Positions 42,227 to 52,300 of a DNA stretch of 64,000 nucleotides are shown one piece after another; position 1 is the stretch's first letter, and the number at the start of each line of letters is the position of its first letter. A program made the translations under genes and the position numbers. The stretch comes from Flavobacteriaceae bacterium UBA3356 (lineage in GTDB: Bacteria; Bacteroidota; Bacteroidia; Flavobacteriales; Flavobacteriaceae). The notes beneath the pieces are model-generated. The model did no database searches, was not told the DNA's origin, and worked only from the letters and a program-made list of their open reading frames with translations. The stretch is taken from the NCBI GenBank assembly GCA_002360635.1, contig DEQW01000001.1, positions 1 through 64,000 of the forward strand, in the 5' to 3' direction.

Positions 42227-42517
42227 TTACATATTACTGTAAAAATCTATTGTATCACCTTCCGCCACCTGTACAATTGCTTTTTTATAAGCATTTGTTT
42301 TACCAGTTTGGATGCCTGTTTTCGTATAACGAGTTCGGCGATCTGGGCGGACATTCATTGTGCGAACTTTTTCAACAGAAACTTCATAAGCAGCTTCAAC
42401 TGCTTTTTTGATTTCTACCTTGTTCGCCTGTGGGTTCACTACAAATCCGTAACGGTTATTATCTTCCGCATCTTTTGTAGCTTTTTCCGTAATAATAGGT
42501 TTTATTAAGATATTCAT
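42227..42517 (-). CDS. rplW: 50S ribosomal protein L23
   Basis: A 96-residue exit-tunnel protein, docking site of trigger factor and SRP. Starts with 'IKPIITEKATKDAEDNNRYGF' in part and has the helical 'NKVEIKKAVEAAYEVSVEKV' region. Between rplD and rplB. Confidence 0.96.
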   Translation of the reverse strand: MNILIKPIITEKATKDAEDNNRYGFVVNPQANKVEIKKAVEAAYEVSVEKVRTMNVRPDRRTRYTKTGIQTGKTNAYKKAIVQVAEGDTIDFYSNM

Positions 42518-42524
42518 CTTGCTT

Positions 42525-43154
42525 CTATTTACTTAAGTTTTGTTCAATTTCTTCCAAAGAACCTTCAAACAACACAACGCTGTTTGCATTCATTATTTGA
42601 TAAGTACTTAATTGTGAGTTACTTACAACTTCAGTTCCTTTCAAATTGCGAGACGACAAATATACATTATTATTTGACTCTCCCAACACAAACAAAGATT
42701 TTTTATTCTCTAGTCCTAAACTCTTTAAAACTGCGGTAAAATCTTTTGTTTTTGGAGCATCCATTTGCAAGTCTTCCATCACAACAATCGCCTTGTTATT
42801 TGCCTTCATTGTCAGGGCCGAACGGCGCGCTAAACGCTTAAGGGTTTTATTTAATTTAAAGGAGTAACTTCTTGGCCTTGGACCAAATACTCTACCACCA
42901 CCTTTAAATATTGGCGATTTTATACTACCAGCACGAGCGGTTCCCGTACCTTTTTGTTTCTTGATCTTGCGGGTACTTCCTACAATCTCTGCACGCTCTT
43001 TTGCTTTATGCGTACCTTGTCTTTGATTGGCAAGGTATTGCTTTACATCAAGATATACAGCGTGATTATTAGGCTCTATCTCAAACACATCTTTAGAAAG
43101 TTCTACCTTTCTACCTGTGTCTTTTCCGGTTTTATCTAATACTGCTACCTTCAT
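42525..43154 (-). CDS. rplD: 50S ribosomal protein L4
   Basis: A 209-residue protein with an extended loop into the exit tunnel (KKQKGTGTARAGSIKSP region). In E. coli L4 also attenuates its own operon. Here a terminator-like hairpin lies upstream of rplC (43823-43854), which could serve a similar purpose (inference). Start and rplC stop overlap by 1 nt (TAATG). Confidence 0.97.
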   Translation of the reverse strand: MKVAVLDKTGKDTGRKVELSKDVFEIEPNNHAVYLDVKQYLANQRQGTHKAKERAEIVGSTRKIKKQKGTGTARAGSIKSPIFKGGGRVFGPRPRSYSFKLNKTLKRLARRSALTMKANNKAIVVMEDLQMDAPKTKDFTAVLKSLGLENKKSLFVLGESNNNVYLSSRNLKGTEVVSNSQLSTYQIMNANSVVLFEGSLEEIEQNLSK

Positions 43155-43765
43155 TATTTCTGTATCGTTACATAAGCGTTTTTGTGACCTGGCACACAGC
43201 CCTTCACTACAAGTAGATTCTTTTCAGGAACTACTTTCAACACTCGTAGGTTTTGTACTTTTACTTTTTCATTTCCCATTTGGCCGCCCATTCGCATTCC
43301 TTTGAAAACTCTCGCAGGATACGATGCTGCTCCAATAGAACCAGGAGCTCTCAATCGGTTGTGCTGACCGTGGGTAGCTTGACCCACACCACCAAAACCG
43401 TGACGTTTTACAACTCCTTGAAATCCTTTACCCTTGCTTGTCCCTGCAACATCCACGAACTCACCTTCGGCAAAGTGTTCAACGGTGACATTGTCACCTA
43501 ATTTAAAATCCTCTTCAAATCCTTGGAATTCAACAACACGACGCTTAGCAACGGTTCCAGCTTTTTTGGCATGGCCCTCAGAGGCTTTATTAGCAGTCTT
43601 TTTGTCATCGAAACCAAGTTGAAGGGCTTTGTACCCGTCAACCTCTTCGGTTCTGACTTGGGTGACAACACAGGGTCCTGCTTCAATAACGGTACACGGA
43701 ATGTTTTTTCCGTTCTCGTCAAAAAGGCTGGTCATCCCTATCTTTTTTCCAATTAACCCAGACAT
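43154..43765 (-). CDS. rplC: 50S ribosomal protein L3
   Basis: A 203-residue protein close to the peptidyl transferase centre. Starts MSGLIGKKIGMTSLFDENG. The conserved loop 'RHGFGGVGQATHGQHNR' carries the Gln often methylated in other bacteria. It is first after a 215-bp gap that holds repeats and a terminator-like hairpin, so it may have its own promoter there. Confidence 0.97.
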   Translation of the reverse strand: MSGLIGKKIGMTSLFDENGKNIPCTVIEAGPCVVTQVRTEEVDGYKALQLGFDDKKTANKASEGHAKKAGTVAKRRVVEFQGFEEDFKLGDNVTVEHFAEGEFVDVAGTSKGKGFQGVVKRHGFGGVGQATHGQHNRLRAPGSIGAASYPARVFKGMRMGGQMGNEKVKVQNLRVLKVVPEKNLLVVKGCVPGHKNAYVTIQK

Positions 43766-43822
43766 AATTATTATTTATTGATTATTACTATTTTGTTTAT
43801 TTCTCTTCCGAAATGCTTTCAG

Positions 43823-43854
43823 AAAAAAACAGGGCCAAAATTAATTCAGCCCTG
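43823..43854 (-). terminator. Terminator- or attenuator-like hairpin between rpsJ and rplC
   Basis: On the minus strand CAGGGC and GCCCTG form a 6-bp GC-rich stem with a 13-nt loop, directly followed by seven T. It is the only good intrinsic terminator inside the ribosomal cluster. It lies 127 nt after the rpsJ stop and 58 nt before the rplC start. Confidence 0.65.
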
Positions 43855-43908
43855 AATTTAATTTTGTTTCCGTTTTTCCCCAACCTTCGTTGAGGACATG
43901 TATTATTC

Positions 43909-43930
43909 ACACTTCGACTACGCTCAGTGT
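43909..43930. repeat. REP-like palindrome between rpsJ and rplC
   Basis: ACACT (43909-43913) and AGTGT (43926-43930) pair around TCGACTACGCTC. The minus-strand core CTGAGCGTAGTCGAAG differs from the argS copy (15783-15808) at one loop base, and the stem differs by compensating changes. Confidence 0.7.
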
Positions 43931-43941
43931 TTGTTCAACTA

Positions 43942-43973
43942 CGGTATTTGTTTCACTTTGTTCACAAATACCG
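43942..43973. repeat. 10-bp hairpin downstream of rpsJ
   Basis: CGGTATTTGT (43942-43951) and ACAAATACCG (43964-43973) pair perfectly around a 12-nt loop, 8 nt after the rpsJ stop. No U-run follows, so it is not a canonical terminator. With the neighbouring REP it may form one composite repeat or an mRNA-stabilising 3' hairpin. Confidence 0.65.
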
Positions 43974-43980
43974 AGTTTCA

Positions 43981-44286
43981 CTAAACCTTTATCTCTACTT
44001 CTACACCACTTGGCAACTCTAACTTCATTAGAGCGTCAATTGTTTTTGAAGAAGAACTGTAGATATCCAATAGTCTTTTATAAGAACTTAATTGAAATTG
44101 CTCTCTACTCTTCTTGTTAACGTGCGGTGAACGTAGAACGGTAAATATCTTTTTGTGAGTTGGTAACGGGATTGGCCCTGTCACTACTGCACCTGTGCTC
44201 TTTACTGTCTTTACGATTTTTTCAGCAGATTTGTCCACTAAATTATGATCGTAAGATTTTAGCTTTATTCTGATTTTTTGACTCAT
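43981..44286 (-). CDS. rpsJ: 30S ribosomal protein S10 (NusE)
   Basis: A 101-residue small-subunit head protein that also acts as NusE in transcription antitermination with NusB. Seen: 'KIRIKLKSYDHNLVD', 'GPIPLPTHKKIFTVLRSPH'. It directly follows fusA (9 nt), with no tuf gene between, and is the last gene before the structured 215-bp gap. Confidence 0.97.
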   Translation of the reverse strand: MSQKIRIKLKSYDHNLVDKSAEKIVKTVKSTGAVVTGPIPLPTHKKIFTVLRSPHVNKKSREQFQLSSYKRLLDIYSSSSKTIDALMKLELPSGVEVEIKV

Positions 44287-44295
44287 TCTGATCTG

Positions 44296-46428
44296 TTATA
44301 CGTTAGCGGTTCCTTTTGCTGCTGCGATCACTTCTTCAGAAATATGTGAAGGAGTTTCAGCATAATGTGAAAATTCCATTGTTGAAGTTGCACGACCTGA
44401 AGACAACGTTCTTAATGTGGTTACGTAACCAAACATTTCAGAAAGTGGCACATCAGCTTTTACAACTTTGGCGCCTGCGCGGTCACCCATACTGTTCATT
44501 TGTCCACGGCGACGGTTAAGGTCACCTACAATATCACCCATATTTTCTTCTGGAGTTAATACCTCCAACTTCATAATAGGTTCCATTATTACAGCTTTTG
44601 CAGCTCTTGCAGCATTTTTAAATCCTAGTTTAGCCGCAAGCTCAAACGAAAGTTGATCGGAATCCACATCGTGATAAGACCCATCTGTTAAGGTAACTTT
44701 CATAGCTTCTACTTCGTATCCAGCTAATGGTCCATTTTGCATTGCCATTTTAAAGCCTTTCTCAATAGAAGGAATAAATTCTTTAGGAACGTTACCTCCT
44801 TTTATTTCAGAAACAAATTCTAATCCGTCTTTTCCTTCTTCTGCAGGTTCCAATGTAAATACGATATCAGCAAATTTACCTCGACCACCAGATTGTTTTT
44901 TATACGTTTCTCTGTGCTCTGCTTTACGCGTAACCGCTTCTTTGTATTCAACTTGTGGCTGCCCTTGGCTTACCTCTACCTTAAACTCACGTCTAAGACG
45001 GTCTACAATAATATCTAAATGAAGTTCACCCATACCAGAGATAATGGTTTGGCCAGAAGCTTCATCAGTACGTACTTGGAATGTTGGATCTTCTTCAGCC
45101 AACTTAGCCAATGCCATACCTAATTTATCCACATCTGCTTTAGTTTTTGGTTCCACTGCGATACCGATTACGGGATCTGGGAAATCCATAGATTCTAAAA
45201 CAATTGGGTGTTTTTCATCAGTAAGTGTATCTCCTGTTTTAATATCTTTAAAACCAACAGCTGCCCCAATATCTCCTGCTTCGATATACTCGATAGCATT
45301 TTGCTTATTAGAGTGCATTTGGTAAATACGAGAAATACGTTCTTTTTTCTGTGAACGATTGTTCAACACATACGAACCTGCATCTAAACGACCAGAGTAG
45401 GCACGGAAGAAAGCTAAACGACCAACAAAAGGATCGGTAGCAATTTTAAAGGCCAATGCTGCGAAAGGTGCAGTTACATCAGGCTTACGAATCTCTTCTT
45501 CTTCAGTCTCTGGGTTTATACCTGTGATTCCTTCTTTATCTACCGGTGAAGGCAAATAACGACATACAGCGTCTAATAAGAACTGAACACCTTTGTTTTT
45601 AAAAGCTGAACCACAAATCATAGGAATGATAGACATATCCATTACGGCAGCACGAAGCGCAGCGTGTACTTCATCTTCGGTAATAGAATCTTCATCTTCC
45701 ATAAATTTCTCAAGCAAGTTTTCATCATACGCAGCTACTTCTTCAATAAGAAGCGCACGGTATTTTTTTGCTTCAGCTTTTAATTCTTCAGGAATTTCAA
45801 TAACATCAAAAGTTGATCCTTGTGTTTCATCATGCCAAACTACAGCACGGTTTTTAACAAGGTCGATAATCCCTTTAAAGTCTCCCTCTTCACCAATGTT
45901 CAATACAATTGGCACAGCGTTAGACTTCAACATATCTTTTACTTGCTGGCAAACACCTAAGAAGTTAGAACCTTGACGGTCCATTTTGTTTACAAAACCA
46001 ATTCTTGGTACTTTATAGTTGTCTGCAAGTCTCCAGTTAGTTTCAGATTGTGGCTCAACACCATCTACCGCACTAAACAAGAACACCAAACCATCCAATA
46101 CTCGTAACGAACGGTTTACCTCTACTGTAAAGTCAACGTGACCAGGAGTATCGATAATATTAAAGTGGTAATCTTTAGTTTCTGGTAATGGTTTTGCGTT
46201 TTCCATTGGGAACTTCCAAGTACAAGTAGTAGCAGCAGAAGTAATTGTAATACCTCTTTCCTGCTCTTGTTCCATCCAGTCCATTGTTGCTGCACCATCA
46301 TGTACTTCACCAATTTTGTGACTTACACCTGTATAGTACAGAACACGCTCTGTGGTTGTAGTTTTACCGGCATCAATATGCGCAGCAATACCTATATTTC
46401 TTGTAAATTTTAAATCTCTTTGTGCCAT
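44296..46428 (-). CDS. fusA: Elongation factor G
   Basis: A 710-residue translational GTPase that drives translocation and ribosome recycling. G motifs: AHIDAGKTTT (G1), RGITI (G2), DTPGHVDF (G3), NKMD (G4), GSAFKNKG (G5). Domains II-V follow; domain IV contains the tip region 'MAMQNGPLAGYEVEAMKVTL' in part. 5 nt after rpsG. Confidence 0.98.
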   Translation of the reverse strand: MAQRDLKFTRNIGIAAHIDAGKTTTTERVLYYTGVSHKIGEVHDGAATMDWMEQEQERGITITSAATTCTWKFPMENAKPLPETKDYHFNIIDTPGHVDFTVEVNRSLRVLDGLVFLFSAVDGVEPQSETNWRLADNYKVPRIGFVNKMDRQGSNFLGVCQQVKDMLKSNAVPIVLNIGEEGDFKGIIDLVKNRAVVWHDETQGSTFDVIEIPEELKAEAKKYRALLIEEVAAYDENLLEKFMEDEDSITEDEVHAALRAAVMDMSIIPMICGSAFKNKGVQFLLDAVCRYLPSPVDKEGITGINPETEEEEIRKPDVTAPFAALAFKIATDPFVGRLAFFRAYSGRLDAGSYVLNNRSQKKERISRIYQMHSNKQNAIEYIEAGDIGAAVGFKDIKTGDTLTDEKHPIVLESMDFPDPVIGIAVEPKTKADVDKLGMALAKLAEEDPTFQVRTDEASGQTIISGMGELHLDIIVDRLRREFKVEVSQGQPQVEYKEAVTRKAEHRETYKKQSGGRGKFADIVFTLEPAEEGKDGLEFVSEIKGGNVPKEFIPSIEKGFKMAMQNGPLAGYEVEAMKVTLTDGSYHDVDSDQLSFELAAKLGFKNAARAAKAVIMEPIMKLEVLTPEENMGDIVGDLNRRRGQMNSMGDRAGAKVVKADVPLSEMFGYVTTLRTLSSGRATSTMEFSHYAETPSHISEEVIAAAKGTANV

Positions 46429-46433
46429 TTTAT

Positions 46434-46910
46434 TTAGAATCTGAAATGTGAGAATGCTTTATTTGCTTCGGCCATTCTATGCGTATCGGTACGCTTTTTA
46501 ACCGCGGCGCCTTCTTCTTTTGCAGCTGCCAATATCTCTGCCGCTAATTTTTGTGGCATCGATTTTTCGTTTCTTTTACGCGCAAAAAGAATCAACCACT
46601 TCATAGCAGTTGAAATTTTACGGTCTGCTCGTATTTGCATAGGAATTTGAAAGGTTGCCCCACCAACTCTACGACTACGAACCTCTACGTGAGGCATAAC
46701 ATTAGACAACGCTTCTTTCCAAAGCTCTAATCCTGTTTTCTCATCGTCTGTTTTTTTCTCTTCCACAATGTCAATCGCATCGTAGAACACTTTAAAAGCC
46801 ACCGACTTTTTACCATCCCACATCATGTTGTTTACAAAACGTGTTACCAATTGGTCGTTAAACCTTGGATCTGGTAAAAGTGGTCTTTTCTTGGCCTGTC
46901 TTTTTCTCAT
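46434..46910 (-). CDS. rpsG: 30S ribosomal protein S7
   Basis: A 158-residue primary binder of the 16S 3' domain, contacting E-site tRNA. Starts MRKRQAKKRPLLPDPRF and has 'VRSRRVGGATFQIPMQ'. Between rpsL and fusA. Confidence 0.97.
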   Translation of the reverse strand: MRKRQAKKRPLLPDPRFNDQLVTRFVNNMMWDGKKSVAFKVFYDAIDIVEEKKTDDEKTGLELWKEALSNVMPHVEVRSRRVGGATFQIPMQIRADRKISTAMKWLILFARKRNEKSMPQKLAAEILAAAKEEGAAVKKRTDTHRMAEANKAFSHFRF

Positions 46911-46933
46911 GTCTTCTTTTTAAAAGTTTTTAA

Positions 46934-47308
46934 TTACTTCTTAGGGCGTTTAGCTCCGTACTTAGATCTACGTTGCGTTCGGCCTTCAACACCAGCGGTG
47001 TCTAATGCTCCACGAACAATGTGATACCTAACTCCCGGTAAATCTTTTACCCTTCCACCTCTAACCAATACTATCGAGTGCTCTTGTAGATTGTGGCCTT
47101 CTCCAGGGATGTATGCGTTAACTTCTTTACCGTTTGTCAACCTAACCCTTGCTACTTTACGCATAGCAGAGTTTGGTTTTTTAGGCGTAGTAGTATAAAC
47201 ACGCGTACAAACCCCTCTTCTTTGAGGGCACGAATCCAAAGCAGCCGATTTACTCTTCTTGGTTATTTTGGTTCTTCCTTTTCGTACTAATTGTGAAATT
47301 GTTGGCAT
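46934..47308 (-). CDS. rpsL: 30S ribosomal protein S12
   Basis: A 124-residue decoding-centre protein. The loop TPKKPNSAMRK retains the lysine (Lys43) linked with streptomycin sensitivity, and the second loop has 'GRVKDLPGVRYHIVRG'. First gene of the cluster, behind a near-perfect promoter (47364-47394) and a leader hairpin. Confidence 0.98.
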   Translation of the reverse strand: MPTISQLVRKGRTKITKKSKSAALDSCPQRRGVCTRVYTTTPKKPNSAMRKVARVRLTNGKEVNAYIPGEGHNLQEHSIVLVRGGRVKDLPGVRYHIVRGALDTAGVEGRTQRRSKYGAKRPKK

Positions 47309-47342
47309 ATAAAATATGTATTATACTTATGTAATATAAAAT

Positions 47343-47360
47343 ACCCTTTTTTAAAAGGGT
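47343..47360 (-). other. 5' leader hairpin of the ribosomal cluster transcript
   Basis: ACCCTTTT and AAAAGGGT form an 8-bp stem with a 2-base centre in the DNA (a shorter stem in RNA), at the expected transcription start of the rpsL promoter. It could protect the 5' end of the mRNA or be a protein-binding site. Confidence 0.45.
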
Positions 47361-47363
47361 GTG

Positions 47364-47394
47364 CAAAGGTAAAAATTAAAATGAATTAATCAAA
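47364..47394 (-). promoter_or_regulatory. Promoter of the str-S10-spc-alpha cluster
   Basis: On the minus strand TTTG (47394-47391), 19 nt, TACCTTTG (47371-47364): a full match to the Bacteroidota consensus, 55 nt before rpsL. Confidence 0.8.
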
Positions 47395-47495
47395 CGTTAC
47401 CAGCTTAATTTTCAGTGCTTTTTTTATTATTTTCAAAATTGCATAGTAAATCACCATATAGAACGTTAGCTTTACAACTGCAATAGTATATTTTT

Positions 47496-49190
47496 TTGAA
47501 GAAATTTCCACACATATTTTTATACCTTATTATATATATCACTTGTTCGACATCTGTTCTGTCGCAAACCCTCTATTTGGAAATTTCTGCTGAAAGGACC
47601 ATTTCAGAGGAATTAAAAGATAGCCTATCTTTCATCAACACTTTCAAAGATTATAACTCTTTGAAAAAAGAAGTCGATACGCTTGCGCAAAAACTTGAGC
47701 GCCTAGGCTACATTGAAAGCAAACTACAAGACCTGAACAAAAAAAATGACAGCACTTATCTTGCGAACTATTTCTTCGGAAAAAAACACCTATATATAAA
47801 GGTATATTATGACAATACAGTTTTCAGCAGAAAAGAATTACAAGAAATCGCCCCAGAAATAACAGAAACCTACTTCATCCTTCCTTTTGAAACTGCTGAA
47901 AATTCACTTCAAAAATTGAACGCTTTAAAAACCGAAGATGGCAATGCGTTTGCCACTTTAAGTCTTGCAAATTTGAAGCCTGAAGAAAATTACCTTTCAG
48001 CTACCTTAGAATTTGACTCTGGCAAAAAGAGGATATTGGATTCAATCGTAATTAAAGGTTACGAAAAATTCCCTCGCTCCTTTCTAAAATATTACGCCGG
48101 TGTTAAAACGGGCAAAACCTTCAGCAAGAAAAAAATCAAAGAACAGAACACCACCATTAATAGCTTAGGCTTTACAAGAACAATAAAAGCACCTGAAGTG
48201 CTTTTCAGAAAAGAAACAACAACCGCTTATTTTTACCTAGAAAAACAAAACAACAACCTTTTTGACGGTATCTTGGGTTTTGCAACCGATGAAGAAACAC
48301 AAAAACTACAATTCAATGGTTACTTAAACCTAGAACTTAACAATAACCTCAATTACGGAGAACAATTACTCATTAATTATAAAGCCGATGGAAGCGACCA
48401 ACAAAATTTTAGGGTAAAAGCTACTTTACCCTATTTATTTAAAACCCCTTTTGGAATAAGCGCCGAACTAAAAATATTTAAAAGGGACAGTACTTTTGTC
48501 ACCACAGAGCAACAAGCTCGGGTAAATTATCAGGTTAATCCTGCATCAACAGCTTATGCCGGCTATAAAGCCTATGAATCCAGCAACCTTCTGGACGATG
48601 TTGTGATTGGCAACACGGTAGAGGATTTTAATTCTAGGTTTTTTATATCTGGAGCTTCCTTTTTAAAACTTCAGGATGATATTTTATTTCCCGTTAAAAC
48701 TGAGCTAACTGTGGAAACAGAAATAGGCGAACGCGAATTGGAAGGCATTAACGAAAATCAGTTCAAATTATTGGTTACCGCGAGCAGCATTTTCAATTTA
48801 AACTATTCTAATTCGATATTTGTTAAAAATAACACCAAGATTCTATTTAGTGAAACCTATATTGTTAACGAACTGTTCCGCTTTGGGGGCATTAATAGTA
48901 TTAGGGGGTTTAACGAAAATAGTATTGACGCTTCACTTTTATCCACACTGAACACTGAGTATAGATATCGATTTAATAAAGGCCTGTATATACACAGCAT
49001 CATCGACTTCGGGTATTTTCAAAATCAAGTTTTAGACTTAAAAGAGAGCCTGTATAGTGCAGGAATAGGAATTGGCCTCCAAACAAAAGCTGGTATTTTA
49101 AGACTAAACATTGCTAATGGAATTTCAGAAAATCAAGATTTCAATTTCTCGAACACAAAAATCCACGTTAGTTTAACTTCAAGATTTTAA
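47496..49190 (+). CDS. Omp85-family (BamA/TamA-like) outer-membrane protein
   Basis: A 564-residue protein starting at a TTG, with a signal peptide (ends VLSQ). After an N-terminal helical/coiled part (about 40-90) come one or two POTRA-like domains (about 95-255; 'RILDSIVIKGYEKFPRSFLK' in part). A 16-strand-type barrel with the family lid-loop motif GGINSIRGF (about 467-475) and C-terminal Phe follows. It is much shorter than BamA (five POTRA domains), so more likely a TamA-like or accessory insertion/secretion factor. It is transcribed divergently from the ribosomal cluster and sits 119 bp before susC, possibly helping to insert those receptors (inference). Confidence 0.85.
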   Translation: MKKFPHIFLYLIIYITCSTSVLSQTLYLEISAERTISEELKDSLSFINTFKDYNSLKKEVDTLAQKLERLGYIESKLQDLNKKNDSTYLANYFFGKKHLYIKVYYDNTVFSRKELQEIAPEITETYFILPFETAENSLQKLNALKTEDGNAFATLSLANLKPEENYLSATLEFDSGKKRILDSIVIKGYEKFPRSFLKYYAGVKTGKTFSKKKIKEQNTTINSLGFTRTIKAPEVLFRKETTTAYFYLEKQNNNLFDGILGFATDEETQKLQFNGYLNLELNNNLNYGEQLLINYKADGSDQQNFRVKATLPYLFKTPFGISAELKIFKRDSTFVTTEQQARVNYQVNPASTAYAGYKAYESSNLLDDVVIGNTVEDFNSRFFISGASFLKLQDDILFPVKTELTVETEIGERELEGINENQFKLLVTASSIFNLNYSNSIFVKNNTKILFSETYIVNELFRFGGINSIRGFNENSIDASLLSTLNTEYRYRFNKGLYIHSIIDFGYFQNQVLDLKESLYSAGIGIGLQTKAGILRLNIANGISENQDFNFSNTKIHVSLTSRF

Positions 49191-49309
49191 GAAAACCTTG
49201 TTATTCCTTTAACTGAAGATTAAAGAAAACCAAAATTTAGGGGTAAAAAGTTGTGTAATTAACTTTTTATTATGATTTTTGGCTCTGGCTAATTCAAATA
49301 AATTATAAA

Positions 49310-52300
49310 ATGAAAACAAAGTTTAGTGGAATTTTAACGCTTTTATTGGCGTTAGTAGTGCAACTTTCGTTCGCACAAGAAAAAACAATTACAGGTACTA
49401 TTACCGACAATTCGGGATTACCTCTGCCTGGGGTAAACATCATTTTGAAAGGTACAAATACCGGAACTCAATCTGATTTTGACGGTAATTACTCCATTTC
49501 TGCCTCTGTGGGACAAACACTAACATTTAGTTATGTTGGTTTTGAAACACAGCAAAAAAAGGTTGGAGCATCAAATACCATTAATATTGAGATGAAAGCT
49601 GGTGCTGTTCTTGAAGAGGTTGTCGTAACTGGATACTCTAACCGAAACAAAACGGTACAGACATCTGCAGTGGTATCAATTTCCTCAGAAGAAATAAATC
49701 AGCTTGCCCCAACAACGAGTGTTGACAACTTGTTACAAGGTAAAGCAGCAGGGGTTCAGGTAACAGCGGCTAACGGTAAGCCAGGACAAGGAGCGTTTGT
49801 GCGTATCCGGGGTCAAGGTTCTTTAGTAGCTGGTGCATCATCACCTCTGTATATTGTAGATGGAGCCCCTATAAGGGAGCAGGAATTAGGAAATATACCT
49901 CCTGAAAGTATTGAAAACATTACTATCTTAAAAGATGCGGCAACAACGGCTCGTTATGGTTCCCGTGGTGCCAATGGGGTTGTTGTGATTACTACAAAAT
50001 CTGGTAACAGAAATAAAGATGCTACAGTTCGTTTTAGCTCACGATATGGTGTATCCTCGCGAATAAATCCTAATTACACAATGATGAACGCTTCAGAAAA
50101 AATGCAATATGAAGCAGAATTATACGCGTTAGGAGTTAGCGCAGCTGCTGCACTACCGGGTGTGGCTACACTTCCTGGTTCTCCAGAACGTCAATTTTTA
50201 CTGGAAAATGAAGTTGATTGGCAAGATTTAATTTTAAAAGAAGGTATTATACAAAACAATAATATATCTTTTTCTGGTGGTGCAGAAAAAATGGACTACT
50301 ACTTTTCGGTAGGTCATGATAGAAACACCGGTATTATTGACCAAATATCAGGTTTTGAAAGATTAAATTCTCGTTTAAACCTTAACTTTGACGCTAAAGA
50401 ATGGCTATCAGTTGGGGTTAATGTTGGTTACTCAAGATCATTAAGTGATGAACCAAGAGATAGAAATAATGCTCAAAACCCATTTAGAGCAATGCTAGAC
50501 TATAATGGGTATGAGCCTGAATTTTTATTAAATGATGATGGTACGCCACAATTAGATGAGAACGGAGACCCTATATACAATCCAACTCATACAGGTTTCC
50601 CTATTAGAGGAGCTTTATTGTCCGAGCCTAATGATCTTATACAAAACTTAACCTTGGCAAGTGTTGACGCTACTGTGAAATTTAATGACAATTGGTCCTA
50701 TACCTTTGCCACAGCAGTAAGCCATTTAAACGAAAGAGAAGAAAGTTATTCAAAGCCAGGAGGTATATTGGACAACTTAATTGGTGATTCAGATAACCCA
50801 GGTAATAAATTTGACTCTGGTGTTCAGCGATTAGATTTAACCTTAAGTAACCGTTTAAATTACACGTTGTCTACTGAAAACCACAACTTAAATGTGTTAG
50901 GTCTATTTGAATACAACATGAACGAAAACAACAGCTACTTTGTAAGAAGTATTGGTTTTCCTTCTGCACAGTTGACTACACAAATAAATGCAGCGGAAGT
51001 GACAGCTGGAAATACTCGAAGAAATAGACTTACCCTAGTTTCTTATGGTGCTTTTGCAGATTATGATTTTAAAGAGCGTTATTTAGCATCTGCATCTGTT
51101 AGACGTGATGGTTCGTCAAGTTTTGGAAGTGACGTACAATATGGTACATTCTATAGCTTTAGTGCAGGATGGAACCTAGCGAAAGAGAACTTTTTTAATG
51201 TAGATGCCATTAATGACCTAAAAATCAGGGCAGCTTATGGTACTGTTGGTAACAGAAACGGTATTAGCAGATATGATTCTCAAGGTACTGTACAGTTTGG
51301 TTCTTATCCAGGTGGTTCGGCAACGATACCGGCGAACGTGGCTAACCCAGATTTACAGTGGGAAACAACCACCACCTCAAACATTGGTCTTGAAGTAAAT
51401 GCTTTTAGCAACCGATTGCGTTTTGTTGGTGATTATTTTATACGAAATACAGAAGATTTATTATTCAATATTCCTAAGACAGACGCTTCTGGAGTTGGAT
51501 CTATTGCTGGTAACTTAGGTGAAATTGAGAATAAAGGTCTCGAACTATCTATACAAGGTGACGTATTCAGGTCTTCAGATTTAACCTGGACCTTAGGAGG
51601 AAACATTATTTTCCTAGACACCGAAATTGTATCACTACCTGACGGAGAGGATATTTTCCCGAATTCCTTCGGTATTATTTTTAGAGAGGGAGAGCCTATT
51701 AACCAACATTATTATATCAAGTATGCTGGAGTCGATTCTAACACAGGGGAGCCACTTTACTATGGCGCCGATGGCGGAATATACACTTCTGGCAACTTGC
51801 CTTCACTTGTGGATGACAATGGCGATCCAATACCTAATGAGGTTGCCGACGGCAGATCAACAATTGCAGATAAAGAAGGTGGTTTCTTTTCCAATATTCA
51901 ATACAAAGGATTTGGTTTACGTACAGATTTTGTTTTTAAGGCAGGTAACTGGATTAGAAACATTGTACGCGAACAAAGACTTTCAAATGGTTCTAGCATT
52001 GCAGACAATCAAGCTGTAGGTGCATTTAATTACTGGCAAAACCCAGGAGATACAAATGTACTTCCTAGTCCTATTTATAGAAATGATGTGATTACTTCAG
52101 ACCAATTTTTGGAAAAAGGTGATTATATCCGTATGCGTAACATTACGTTATCGTATAATTTTTCAAATGACATCTTGGACAAAACTCCTTTTAACACGCT
52201 ACGAGTTTACTTACAGGGTCAAAACCTGTTGACCTTCACAGATTTCTGGGGCGATCCAGAAGTAGGTATCTCATCTGGAGAAACTATTAATTTTGCTAGT

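Noticed and set aside
43942..43973. Hairpin as an intrinsic terminator of rpsJ
   Set aside because: The stem is strong but no U-run follows in either direction. The better terminator is at 43823-43854.
43154..47308. Search for a tuf gene between fusA and rpsJ
   Set aside because: fusA and rpsJ are 9 nt apart. EF-Tu must be encoded elsewhere, which is common in Bacteroidota and not a finding.
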